A stretch of 64,000 bases of DNA. Source: Neoceratodus forsteri. Taxonomy: Eukaryota > Chordata > Ceratodontiformes > Ceratodontidae. Below the pieces are notes generated by a model. That model had not been told where the DNA came from and made no database searches. It saw nothing but the letters and a program-made list of their open reading frames with translations. The DNA lies in contig CM057450.1 of NCBI GenBank assembly GCA_016271365.2, forward strand, positions 1,805,693,967 to 1,805,757,966, in the 5' to 3' direction. Shown piece after piece: positions 53,940 to 63,897 of this stretch (position 1 is the first letter of the stretch; the number at the start of each line of letters is the position of its first letter). A program made the translations under genes and the position numbers.

Positions 53940-55077
53940 GTGGCTTCCAGCACGCCCGGACTTGATCTCAGTGAACAAGGGGAAGTTTCTCCATCTGGAC
54001 CCTCAATCCCTGCACCTGACATCCTGGTTCCTGAGTGGCTAGAGTTCCAGGCCTTGGGTCTTTCTGACGAGGTCCTCAACGTCGTTGAGGCGTCCCGTAA
54101 GGAGTCGACCAGAAAATCCTTTGCCTTCAAATGGAAGAGTTTCTCCATTTGGTGTCAGGCAAGGGGTTGGACCCTTCTTCCTGTTCCTTGGCTAGCATCC
54201 TGGACTACTTGTGGTCCCTTTCTCAGCTAAGGCTTCGGTTGACGACCCTTAAGGTGCACCTGGCAGCTATCTTTGCTTACCGGCCATAGGCCGGCAAGCA
54301 GTCAGTGGCACAGGAGAAGGTGGTCGGGTGCTTTTTCAAAGGCCTTGATCACATATCTCCTCCGGTGCGAGAACCTCCACCTCCATGGGATCTACTGCTG
54401 GTATTGGCTGAGCTCATAGGCAAGCCATTCAAACCGATGCACAGGTGTGATATCTCCCACCTCTCATGGAAGACCACCTTCTTGGTGGCTATTACATCAG
54501 CGAGAAGGATGGGAGAGCTCCAGGCGCTTTCATCGAGTTTCCTTATCTGGTCTTCCACAGGGACAAATTTGTCATGTTCCCCCACCTGAAATTCATCCTG
54601 AAGGTGGTGTCAGAGTTTCACGTTAACCAGGTGTTGACTCTGCCGATGTTCTACCCCAGTCACACCTCGGAGGCCAAATATAGGCTCCATACTCTGGACC
54701 CTAGAAGAGCGCTCGCTTATAATAAGGAGCGGATGGCTGAAGTTCGGGGAGAAGTTCGCCAGCTGTTTGTCACCTACGCTAAAGCCGCACCTGGCAGACC
54801 TGCAGCCAAGCGGATGATAAGCAGGTGGGTCACCTCCTGCATAGATCTCTGCTGTAGGTTGACGGGCATGGAGCCTCCCAAAGGAATAAGAGCTCATTTT
54901 ACCCGCCATACCGCTGCTTCGGTGGCTGCTTCTAGGGACGTCCCTATCCAGGAAATCTGTAGGGCTGCTACCTGAAAGTCAGCACACACCTTTATTTCCC
55001 ATTACCACATTGACCTTGAGTCACACCGGGATGCTGGTTTTGGGACCTCGGTTCTCCAGTCCTTTTTCCCTAAGTAG
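53940..55077 (+). pseudogene. DIRS 2 tyrosine recombinase (broken)
   Basis: The N-terminal half is in 53940-54230 (NVVEASRKESTRKSFAFKWK). After frameshifts, 54305-54589 has LSWKTTFLVAITSARRMGEL (first catalytic Arg). Then 54466-55077 has a long open frame with KYRLHTLDPRRALAYNKERM, GIRAHFTRHTAASVAASRDV (H-x-x-R) and, after a TGA at 54973-54975 that replaces Trp, KSAHTFISHYHIDLESH (Tyr). It ends at TAG 55075-55077 (SFFPK). All four catalytic positions are present. The frame is well kept around the active site, so the copy is fairly young. Confidence 0.93.
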
Positions 55078-55131
55078 GGGGTGCGCGTCTTGCCTCCCTC
55101 CTCCCGGAGAACTGCTAGGAGTCTGCCAGAC

Positions 55132-55226
55132 AGTGTGGATTGAACAACATATCCACATCCCTAGAAATACAGGTTACTCATCTGTAACAGAAGTTCTTGG
55201 AGTGGTATGTGTTGTTCATCCACATG
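55132..55226 (+). repeat. DIRS element 2, internal complementary region
   Basis: 55132-55168 complements the left outer end (GTGGATTGAACAACATATCC to CTAGAAAT) and 55169-55226 complements the right outer end (ACAGGTTACTCATCTGTAAC to GTTCATCCACAT). It sits right after the recombinase gene. Confidence 0.93.
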
Positions 55227-55254
55227 ACCCACCCGACCTCCCCGGCTCCGACAC

Positions 55255-55442
55255 ACAACCTGGCTTCCAGCGGGCTAGATCTGGCATCATGGGGCAGAGC
55301 TGAGGGGTTTTACCACCCAGATGGGTGGGAGGAGCCAGCTTGAAGACCTTCCGGCAACATTTAAAGCGGCAGGGAACCTGCCAGTGTGGATGAACAACAT
55401 ATACCACTCCTAGAACTCGTTACAGGTGAGTAACCTGTATTT
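55255..55442 (-). repeat. DIRS element 2, right inverted repeat
   Basis: Inverted copy of 49643-49808 with small differences (for example CCGGCAACATTTAAAGCGGC). The outer end reads GTAACCTGTATTT; ATTT at 55439-55442 matches the first four bases of the left end. Confidence 0.93.
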
Positions 55443-56929
55443 ATATACCTTTTTATACAATATATATTGGTGTATTTTTTTTTGCTAAATAAGAAAAGCT
55501 GTCTGTACCAGAGAGCACCAACAAGCTAGATACATTTTTTATCTTCACAATAGGGTACATCCTAAAATTGATTTAGCTAGTTAATGTCATCACAAAGAAC
55601 CATTTCTGCCACCTGTGCCTAGCCACTGATAGATCCACGCTCTCCAACCAGCATGAGCTACCTCTAAACAAATAGCGCTTGGCAGCTACTAGTGCTTCAG
55701 ATCTCCTACACTACTGTAGCTAAACTGCCTCTGCCACTTCAGTGTGACGCTGCCACCCTGAAACCACCACTATAAGATGAAACTTTCATTGTGTCTTTGT
55801 CCCAGACCATAACTCCTGTTGCATCCCATGTATAAACTTTGGCAGACATCTCTGTTAGGCCTCTACTACAGAGTTCCAGCCAACGTCCTCTTACAAAACC
55901 ACCCTGTAAAAAGTAGCTCTTCCCTCGGCTACACTTCATTCATTGTCCTGGTCCCAGTGTACCTGAAAAAAGCCCCAATTTTTCAAACTTGGTTAAAAAA
56001 GAGGGCAAACTTTCATTTTATTGTAGACCCCAACCATACCAATACTTGCATCACAAGCTTGAACCTTAACAGACATGTCTGTTAGGCTGCTTGTCCACAG
56101 TTCCAAATAAGCTCTTGTTACCCCACCAGCCCAGAAAAATAGCACTTTCTCTGGCTAACCTTCACCAATAGTCCCAGTCTTCAGAACCCTATATCTTGCC
56201 CCATCAACAGCCACCACACAGTAAACTTGCACAGATACGTACTGAAATGCCCCTTTCACTTATAGTCAGTTGCATAAATTTCCCACCTTACAGTATCCAA
56301 TGGGAGCAGCCTAGCAATTGTTGCTTAGATTCCTGTCCCCATGGACACTGTAACATGGGCGACTTGTCAGCCAGTCCGTCACTGACGTGGGAGGTTCTAA
56401 AAATAACTGCATTACCGAAATGTGAAACGTTCTCTTTTAAATAAAATAATACTAGCTAAAAATGCTAATATACTGTATGTTGTATAAACCGCACATTTGA
56501 TGGTTGATTGTGAGATATGATAGTTCTCTTCATTCATGGTCAGTGATCTCTCTCTTAACCTCTCTGTGGCTTTGCCACCCAAAGGTTGAGAGGTTACTTA
56601 CCACTCATGAAGATAAATATAAAATCTTGATCAGCCATTCCATATCTCCTATTTATAGAAATTCCTAAAGACCTGATGAATTTTATTTGGGCGAGTTTCA
56701 ATCTAAGAGGTTCAATTTTTCATCTGTGTTATGTCTATTTCCCTTCTCTGCTAACATAGTCTCAGAGCCAGAAGTCTGCCTGCTGTTTTTCCTGCGCCTC
56801 TGTAACTTTGGCAAGTTTTATAAAGTGCATACTGTGGCTTGGAACCGAGTAATGAGTTTATTCAAATTTAAGGATTACTGTCTGCTATAAGAGGGTTTGT
56901 CTATTAGTTGTCATTAAAATGAGGCCAGC
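55443..56929. other. No gene; a diverged two-unit repeat
   Basis: A ~130-bp stretch starting 'cagacatctctgttaggc' at 55843 resembles one starting 'cagacatgtctgttaggc' at 56070 (spacing 227). Both hold 'agttcca', 'caccctgtaaaaa' or 'caccagcccagaaaaa', and 'tagctcttcc' or 'tagcactttc'. The rest is unassigned. Confidence 0.45.
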
Positions 56930-57360
56930 CATTTTATTTTTGCTTTAAGCTCTTGGCCTCTACGTGCCTTCCTCACTCCCATGTATGATGTCACACTCCC
57001 TCTTGTGTAGGCCTTGTAGGCCTCCCATAACACTGTATGTTATAACATCTGGGGTAATATTTGTTTTGAAGTATAGTTTTATCTCTGGTGAGTCACCCAC
57101 TGAATTAGTTCACCTGTAAAAGATTGAATTTAATCTCAGTTTGGGGGAGGTTTCAGGCATACATAAGTCTGTGAGGATGAAGGAAACTGAGACTTTGTCT
57201 GGCAGAATTATCTCCTGAATTGTAGTGTTAAATATTTTGTGGGGTGTCAGCCCTTCCGATAGAAAGGTATAGTCCAGATAGCAGCACATATCGTGTGGCA
57301 TTGATTGGTAGGTATACTGTAATTCCCTCACAGAGGGATGAGTGAATTGTCAGGTGTCTA
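56930..57360 (-). pseudogene. L1/Tx1-like LINE endonuclease end and linker
   Basis: The minus frame 57331-57110 carries YLDYTFLSEGLTPHKIFNTT and IQEIILPDKVSVSFIL, resembling the L1/Tx1 endonuclease end (RIDYFLVS...SDHAPV). After a stop, SPEIKLYFKTNITPDVITYS and MGGLQGLHKRECDII match the L1 linker (..I..FL.TN.TP..S...VW.A.KA..RG.II). The SDH block has decayed to PDK. It is an old fragment. Confidence 0.6.
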
Positions 57361-58690
57361 CATTGCTTTTTCTATAGGGTGACTTTTCAGCACCAATCTC
57401 ATCAGCACTGAATCTGCTGGCTGTGTTGAGACTGGTATCCTTGGCACTATTTTTAATGCCTACGACTATGCCCTTTATGGTACATTAGCCGTGTCACCTC
57501 AGGATATCCTGACACTGGCAACAGTGGTGGTATCCTGACCCCTGCTGCCTCTTCATGCACTTGTTCAGGGATTTTTTACCTTAGTATTGAGTCACTACTT
57601 ACGCGTCTGTGTTTTGTACCTCTGCTGCTTTATTACCTAGAGTCTACATCAATCTTCCACCTTTTTTTTTTAACCATTTGACTGGACTGCTTCACCCTCT
57701 CAAGTCTTTACCAGCTCAAACACCCCTCATAAACCAGCCTTCAGTGACTTCTATACCTGTGCCTTGCTGCCCTGGTGAAATTTACCCTCAGCTGGTTGCA
57801 GCCTTTTTTTTACTCTTCTGCCCTTCCACCTTTCTCTAAATGGATCCTCCTCCCCGACAACAGGCAGTTCATCCTCTAAAAGAGGCTCCACCCGACTGGC
57901 ATACTCCCTCCATCTGTCAGGGATACTGTCTGATTCCTGGTTTCATATCTGGTCAGTTAAGCAGTGATTTTTAGAGACAGATTGAGACAGCTGTTGCCAG
58001 GTGCACTGTCTTCGTCTCCTCTGTCACCGAGGGCTTTGTCCTCCTTGGAGGACAATAACACTTCTACATACATCCCTCCCTCCTGTACAGAGGCTCTGGT
58101 TTTCTAACAATTTGTAATGGATATAAAGTCAGCTCTGGGATGGCTAATTTGTCAGTTCCACACCACAGGTCAGGTGATTACACATGTTCCTTCAACTGCA
58201 TTGCTCAGCTAAGGTTTCTGTAGCACCATGTTTCCCAGCCCTGTTAGAGGTTGCACAGACAGTGTTTCAACCCTCTATCCTGGGTTCTGTTCCAACAGAT
58301 GCTTTTGACAGATTCAGTGTCATCCCCAAGGATGATGTGCTTTCATCACAGTATCTTGTTGAATACTGCAAGAGCTCAGTGTAGTCCAGTGGCAATTGTA
58401 TCAATCTGTCATGCAGAAAACTGCCTATTCTCAAACAGAGCACTTGATCCTGGTGGACTGCACAGCACTTGGTTCCATCCAAATCTTTTAGACACCCAGC
58501 TCAGGCCTCCCATGGGTTGTCCTTCCTCTGTACCTCCAAGGGAAGGGGATGCACAGTGTCTTCCATATTGGTTGTGTGCTACCTGTGCCCAAGTCTGGTC
58601 ACTTGGAATTCCTGTACTGGATGGCTTTTACTGCAGCTGTGAACATCCAACAGATCTTGTCCTACCCTGCTCTTATGCATTTCTAAAATA
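57361..58690. other. No recognisable gene
   Basis: Pyrimidine-rich, moderately GC-rich stretch with short open frames in several registers. I could not match any to a known element protein. Confidence 0.4.
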
Positions 58691-58691
58691 G

Positions 58692-58880
58692 GAGGAAGTA
58701 TAGTGCAGATGTTATGGGCTGTGAGCTGCAAACCTGGAGACCAGGGTTTGAATCCCACAGCCCCCACTTGCATACTGTGTGGCCCTGAGCAAGTCAGTTA
58801 ACATCCTTGTGCTGTGAGGTCACACCTAGAAACAAGCTTTGGCTTAGTGTGTCTTTCCTGGTTAAACAAGTTTCCCCTTT
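58692..58880 (+). mobile_element. tRNA-derived CORE-SINE with L2-like tail
   Basis: The head resembles a tRNA, with an A box (TAGTGCAGATG at 58701-58711) and a B box (GGTTTGAATCC at 58745-58755), the RNA polymerase III promoter elements. The middle ('tactgtgtggccctgagcaa', then 'gtcagttaac') matches the CORE/MIR motif. The tail 58817-58864 ('aggtcacacctagaaacaag', then 'ctttcctggtta') matches the 3' end of the L2-like LINE at 18922-18970. SINEs of this type are copied by a partner LINE through the shared tail. Confidence 0.88.
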
Positions 58881-59651
58881 CCCCCTTTTTACCAGCCTCA
58901 TCTGTAGGAGCTGGTGAATGTTAGTATTGCCAAGATAACAGTGAAGTCAGACTGTGTCTTGCTGTCAGGAGGTGGCTTCTTAAAGGGCAGGTGCTACTAG
59001 ACACTTGGTCAGATCAGCTTATGAAGTGGCGGTGTTGGTCTCTTGCTCCGCTGCTACTGGGGTCTGTCTGAGCAGACATGCCTGGCTGTGGCTTGCCAAG
59101 CTCAGTCGACCTACTTGTCCAAAGCTCCTCAGTTCTGATTTCTGTGGTGCCCTTTTGTTACATAGATACATAGATACATAGACAGTGTCAGCAGATAAGG
59201 GCCTATGGCCCACCCAGTCTGCCCATTTGAGCCTGTAAGTTCAGTTTGTTTTCCTAGAAGTCTATTGCCCCTTACCCCTGACCTCCAGAATTCCTTTATG
59301 TCTATCCCATGCATTCTTAAATCCCGTGATTGTTTCAGCCCCCACCACTTCCTCTGGCAGGGTGTTCCACTTGTCCACCACCGTTCTGTGAAGAAATTAG
59401 TTCTCATGTTTCCTCTGAATCATCCTCCCTCCAACTTCATCCCATGTCCTCTAGTCCTGGAACATCTTTTCGCTTAAAAATAGTGTTTTCCTGCACCCTG
59501 TTCCTCCCTGTAAGATACTTGTATGTCTCTCATCTCCTCTCCTCCTCTCCTCCAGGGAGTACATGTTCAGTTCCTTCAACCTGTCTTCATAGGACTTGTG
59601 ATGCAATCCATACACCATCATTGTTTCCTCTCTGAACCTTCTCTACCCTGT

Positions 59652-60926
59652 CTATGTCATCACGAGGTATGGTCTCCAGAACTGTACACTGTACTCCAGG
59701 TGGGGCCTCACTAGTGTCTTGTATAGCGGAATTATGACCTCCCTTTTCCTGCTGGTGATGCCCCTGCCTATACATCCCAGCATCCTATTTGCTTTACCTG
59801 CTGCCTTGTCACACTGTTTCCCTACCTTGAGGTCATCAGAGATGATAACCCCAAGATCCCTTTCCTGCTTGGTGCATGCTATATCCTCACCCCCCAACTG
59901 ATATACTGTGCCAGGGTTTTTGTGCCCCATATGCATTATCTTGCACTTCTTTGCATTGAATTTCAACTGCCAAACCCCTGACCATTCTTCAAGTTTCTGC
60001 AGGTCGCTTCTCATTCTGTCTACACCCTCTGGTGTGTCTACTCTGTTACAGAGCTTTGTGTCATCAGCGAATAGTGAAATTCTGCCTTCTAGGTCCTCTA
60101 ATGTCACTGATGAAGATGTTGAATAGGACGGTCCCAGCACTGATCCCTGTGGTACCCCACTGGTCACTCTTCCCTCTGTGGAGTGACAGCCATTTACCAC
60201 CACCCTCTGTGTCCTGCCACCCAGCCAGTACCTACCCACCACACTACTGTCCTGCCCACACCCATATTCCCCAGTTTGTGTAATAGTCTTCTATGTGGCA
60301 CAGTGTCAAGGCCTTGCTGAAGTCCAGATAGGCCATGTCCACCGCCCCTCCTGATCCACCTCCCTAGTCACCCAGTCAAAAAATTCAACGAGGTTGGTCT
60401 GACATGACCTCCCCCTGGTGAAACCATGCTGCCTTGGGTCCTGTAGTCCATTGACAACCAGATGTTCTACCAATCTCTCCTTCAGTAGTGCTTCCATGAT
60501 TTTACCCACTACCGAGGTGAGGCTGACTCGTCTGTAGTTCCCTGCTTCCTCCTTGTTCCCACTTTTGTATAAGAGGACCACATCTGCTGTCCTTCAGTCT
60601 TTGGGTACCTCCCCTGTTTCCAGTGATTGGCTAAACAGGATAGCCAGAGGTTCAGCCACCACCTCTCTTAGTTCTTTAAGGACCCTGGGGTGCACCCCAT
60701 CTGGCCCCATTGCTTTATCAACTCTTATTACTTCCAGTTCCTTCAGGACCCTTTCTCGTGTAAATGGACTTGTGTCCATTTCTGCACCATTCTCACCCCT
60801 TGTACTCCCTTCAGACCCATTACCCTCCTCTTCCTCAGTAAAGACTGAGCAGAAATACCTGTTCAATATGTCAGCTTTACTGTTGTCATCCTCCACGTGC
60901 CACCCATCCTCCCCCTTCAGTCTCAC
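59652..60926 (-). pseudogene. CR1-C reverse transcriptase (broken)
   Basis: From the 5' side: a linker and RVDKAMGPDGVHPRVLKELR in 60926-60594, GNYRRVSLTSVVGKIMEALL in 60581-60306 (motif A region interrupted by a frameshift near 60320), and then 60242-59652 with TSGVPQGSVLGP (motif B), SLFADDTKLCNRVDTPEG (motif C, FADD intact), KFNAKKCKIMHMGHKNPG and YKTLVRPHLEYSVQFWRPYL. About 13 residues after motif B are altered by a small frameshift pair (SYSTSSSVTLE). It is inactive. Confidence 0.9.
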
Positions 60927-61071
60927 TATCCCTCCTTTGTCTTTCTTTTTCCTTATGTACCTGTAAAAGGTTTTGTCCCTCTACCACTGATTTTGCAATG
61001 TGCTCTTCTGTCTGAGCTTTGGCTTCCTTACTGACCTCCTTGCCTCCCTTTGCTTCTCCTGGTACTTCTCC

Positions 61072-61939
61072 CTATCCCCTTCTGCCTGTGTCTTTTGTAT
61101 TGCCTGAATGCAATCTTTTGGCTTTACTTTCTTTTGCTACCTCTTTGGAAAACCATAATGGTCTCCTCTTCCTTTTCCTCTTGCTAACCTGCTTAATGCA
61201 TAATTCTGTTGTTCTTGTAATCCCCATTTTAAATACTGCCCACTGTTCCTCAACCCCTGATTCCTGTCCCATTCCCCTTAATGCCTCTTTCAAGTATCTC
61301 CCCATTTTCCCAAAGTCTGCCCCCTAAAATCCAGGATCGTGTTTTGTGTGGTTTGGTTCTGCTCTTTCTATGATTTCAAACCACAATGACTGGTGGTCAC
61401 TGTTTCCCAGGTGCTCCCCACTGTTACCCCATCACACTGTCCCTGTTTGTGAGCACAAGATCCAGTATTGCCTTCTGCCGAGTTGGTTCCATGACCAGTT
61501 GCTTGAGGAAGGCACCCTGAAGGAGTCCAGGATAAATCTGCTCCTAGTTGATGCTGCTGCTGGGATGCTCCAGTCACGTCTGGAATATTGAAGTCTCCAA
61601 CCAGTACTACCTCACCCTTGTCTGCCATCCTTTGGATGGCTAGCATCAACTCCTATCTGTTTCTTCCTCCTGTGCTGGTGGTCTATAGACCACACCTGTG
61701 CGGATGGCTGTCCCCATTTTCCTTTCCAGCTTAACCCACAGTATCTCTCCCCCAATTTGTTCCTCCTGGATCTCTGTGGCACTTATGTCATTTTTCACAT
61801 ACAGTGCCACTCCTCCTCCCTTCCTGCCTGCTCTGTCTCTTCTGAATATGTTGTAGCCAGGTATGGCCATCTCCCAGTCGTGTTTATCATTACACCAGGT
61901 TTCAGTGATGGCCACAATGTCCAGGTCTGACTGCACCAT
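61072..61939 (-). pseudogene. CR1-C endonuclease (broken)
   Basis: The frame 61939-61646 holds QSDLDIVAITETWCNDKHDW, RDRAGRKGGGVALYVKND and RTGVVYRPPAQEEE. The frame 61649-61368 holds EVVLVGDFNIPDVTGAS (GDFN block), and 61305-61072 holds the linker (KRKRRPLWFSKEVAKESKAK). The SDH block is only partly readable near 61400. Frameshifts separate the pieces. Confidence 0.87.
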
Positions 61940-61965
61940 GACAGCCTCCAGTTCTCTGACTCCAT

Positions 61966-62834
61966 GTCCAGGTTGCTGGTTGTGTTATTGTACTGCTTGG
62001 TATTTGACCAAAGAGTGGGTCTCTATGGAGGAGACTGATCCTTGGAAGATAGGAAGGTTACTTACACAAGAACAAAGGAAGAGCCATGGCTAGTAACCTC
62101 TTGGTGTGGGCAGGAAGTGTGAACAACAGTACAAAAGCAAAACTGCACACTATGAGAAAGATGCCACTAGAGATGTGCGAATTTGGAAAATTTTGCTTCG
62201 GAGATTAATTCACCTCATTTTGCGAATTAATCTGCTGTGCAAAGTCAGAACTTTGTGGTGAGGTGACAACTCCGCCAAGATGCAAAGTCGCAGACTTTGC
62301 TGGCAGAGTTGGAGACAGAGGCCAAGTCTTACAGATCTGCAAAGTTGCTACTTCACTGTCAGAATCCATCACAAAGGCGAAGTTTGCACAGTACTGTGGG
62401 ATTGGAGGTTACCTGTTGCTCAACAGTGTGTAGGGAGATTACATGTTGCTGAACAGCCTTTAGGACAAGTTGGAGGCTCTCTGTGGTGTGTTGTGAAGAG
62501 AGAAGATTGTGTGCTTTTTCAGAGCAGTCTGTGATTATTTACTTTAAAGTAGTGGTTTCAGTTTTGGCAGTCTGTGAACCACTGGTATGGGGGAGGTAGC
62601 AGAAAGAAGGTAGCCCAGAAAGATCCACAACTTTTTTTCAAGCAGATTTCTGTAAGATTTTTGTTTCCTCAATCTTTATTTTTTTTTTATCTGTACACTA
62701 ATTTCTCATTTTTGTATTTTTCATTTGAGGTTTTGGTGTTTAAGCAAGCCATTTTGTCACTGTTTCAGTAGTAGTCCTAGTGATTTTCTAGTTATATTTT
62801 CCTTAAAGTGACAGTGTTCTTTTATGTGTGTCAT
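61966..62834. other. No gene; contains a 10-bp palindrome
   Basis: No coding family recognised. AGATTAATTC (62202-62211) is perfectly complementary to GAATTAATCT (62224-62233) around a 12-base loop, within a stretch starting 'agatgtgcgaatttgg' that resembles non-autonomous DNA-transposon ends known from amphibians. That origin is a guess. Confidence 0.4.
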
Positions 62835-63225
62835 ACCAAATTACTAATAATCCTTGTGACCCCTGTCATCGTAATCCCTGTGCTGTTTACAAGAAAATGT
62901 TTTTATCCCTTTCATAATCCCTGTGCTATTTATTATAAAAAAAAGGGTTCTGTCACTGTTGTTATCCCTGTTGTAATCCCTGTATTGTTTAAAAAATAAA
63001 AAGATTGTTCAGTCATGTTGTAACCCGTCGTCGTAATCCCTGTGGTGTTTAAAAAAAAAAGTGTTCTGTTACTGTTGTTACCTCATCATTATAATCCTGT
63101 GCTGTTTAAAAAAATTGTTCTGCCACATTGTTACCCCTTTCATCATAATCTACGTGGTAACACCTGTTTTGTCACTGTTGTTACCCTTGTTGTCGTAATC
63201 CCTGGGCTGTTTACAAAAAATCAAG
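62835..63225 (+). repeat. Minisatellite, unit about 55-65 bp
   Basis: Six to seven units follow the plan 'tctgtcactgttgttaccc', 'gtcgtaatccctgtgctg', 'tttaaaaaaaa'. The phrase 'gtaatccctg' or a variant recurs near 62870, 62909, 62970, 63033, 63090, 63146 and 63196. Unit length varies with the A run. No coding significance. Confidence 0.85.
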
Positions 63226-63527
63226 CTACACAGTAGAGAAGAATGACCAGCAAGAGAAGCTCAAGTAAAGGGAGAGGTGCTGGGGAGGCAGCAAAGAAGA
63301 GTTCCAAATCTGTGGTGCAAAACAGTGCTGCAGTCAAAAAAACAATGTCTGCGGACACGACAGAAGTGTGTTTTATGGGGTCTGGCACTGGTAGTAGCGA
63401 AGTAGTAGTTTGCAAGGGTGGCATTTGTGTATCACACTCCAGAAAATGTGGGTTTCCTCCCAGTATAGCATCTATCAGTTGGGGCTGGTGGATGGACAGT
63501 CATAGTGGGTACATGAAAAGAAATAGC
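63226..63527. other. No recognisable gene
   Basis: A plus frame 63243-63563 starts with a Lys/Ser-rich stretch but matches nothing I know, and it runs into the inverted repeat. Confidence 0.35.
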
Positions 63528-63897
63528 CAGCCACGCCTGGTAAAAGTTCCAAAAATTGTTTAGTTTATTTTTCTTATTTTTTCTTTCAATAAGATCCTTG
63601 TGACACAACGTTTCACCTTAATAGGCCAGAAGAATGCAATACATGATTTTGTGGCTCTAGGCATCTGCCACCTAGTGGCATGAATTAAAATTACTTGAAA
63701 CAATTGTTGAAAATTGTCAAATAGAAATTATGTTATAATGTATAATCATATAATAAAATACTTTATATATGTTTACAAATAGATCCTTCCCCTGAAGAAG
63801 CCTATCAAGGTGAAACGTTGGGTTACAAAGATCTTACTGAAAGAAAAAATAAGAAAAATAAAAGAAACAATTTGTGGAACTTTTACCAGGCACGGCA
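63528..63897. repeat. About 99-bp inverted repeat with 172-bp spacer
   Basis: The left arm 63528-63626 and right arm 63799-63897 are reverse complements with scattered changes: 'cgcctggtaaaagttcc' against 'ggaacttttaccaggc', and 'caacgtttcaccttaatagg' against 'cctatcaaggtgaaacgttg'. The plan suggests two copies of one short element inserted head to head, or a large palindromic element. Confidence 0.87.
63790..63830 (+). ncRNA. Hammerhead-like core (degenerate)
   Basis: CTGAAGA (63792-63798) is followed by a CCTATCAAGG hairpin-like stretch and GAAAC (63812-63816). A canonical hammerhead has CUGAUGA - stem II - GAAA. One base differs (A for U), and stem II is short. The outer arm of the inverted repeat at 63605-63626 holds the mirror of the second half. 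It is probably a relic of a ribozyme-bearing non-autonomous retroelement. Confidence 0.35.

Larger units (their letters stand above)
49643..55442 (+). mobile_element. DIRS-type retrotransposon, element 2
   Basis: A 5.8-kb DIRS element of a different family from element 1, in the same orientation. Inverted repeats at 49643-49808 and 55255-55442 and an ICR at 55132-55226 are all recognisable. ATTT stands at both outer ends and its complement AAAT at the ICR join. Gag, RT, RNase H-methyltransferase-like and recombinase regions follow in order. No long target duplication is seen, as expected for recombinase-mediated insertion. Confidence 0.95.
59156..61965 (-). mobile_element. CR1 LINE (family C), near full length
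   Basis: The 3' end at 59156 has tandem TACATAGA units and then 'gtgtcagcagataagggcc'. RT (59652-60926) and endonuclease (61072-61939) follow; ORF1 was not found. Family C resembles the fragment at 15366-16195. Frames are broken in several places. Confidence 0.92.

Noticed and set aside
44442..55077. DIRS Gag, RT and recombinase frames as host genes
   Set aside because: They lie inside elements bounded by inverted repeats and an ICR and follow the DIRS gene order.
58184..58691. Overlapping plus frames upstream of the SINE as a fragment of a third DIRS Gag
   Set aside because: I looked for the PDKES/VYASS core and Cys-rich motif and found neither; the resemblance is only in general Ser/Pro-rich composition.
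62835..63225. CRISPR array
   Set aside because: The units are head-to-tail without unique spacers, the sequence is vertebrate and the variable part is only an A run: a minisatellite.
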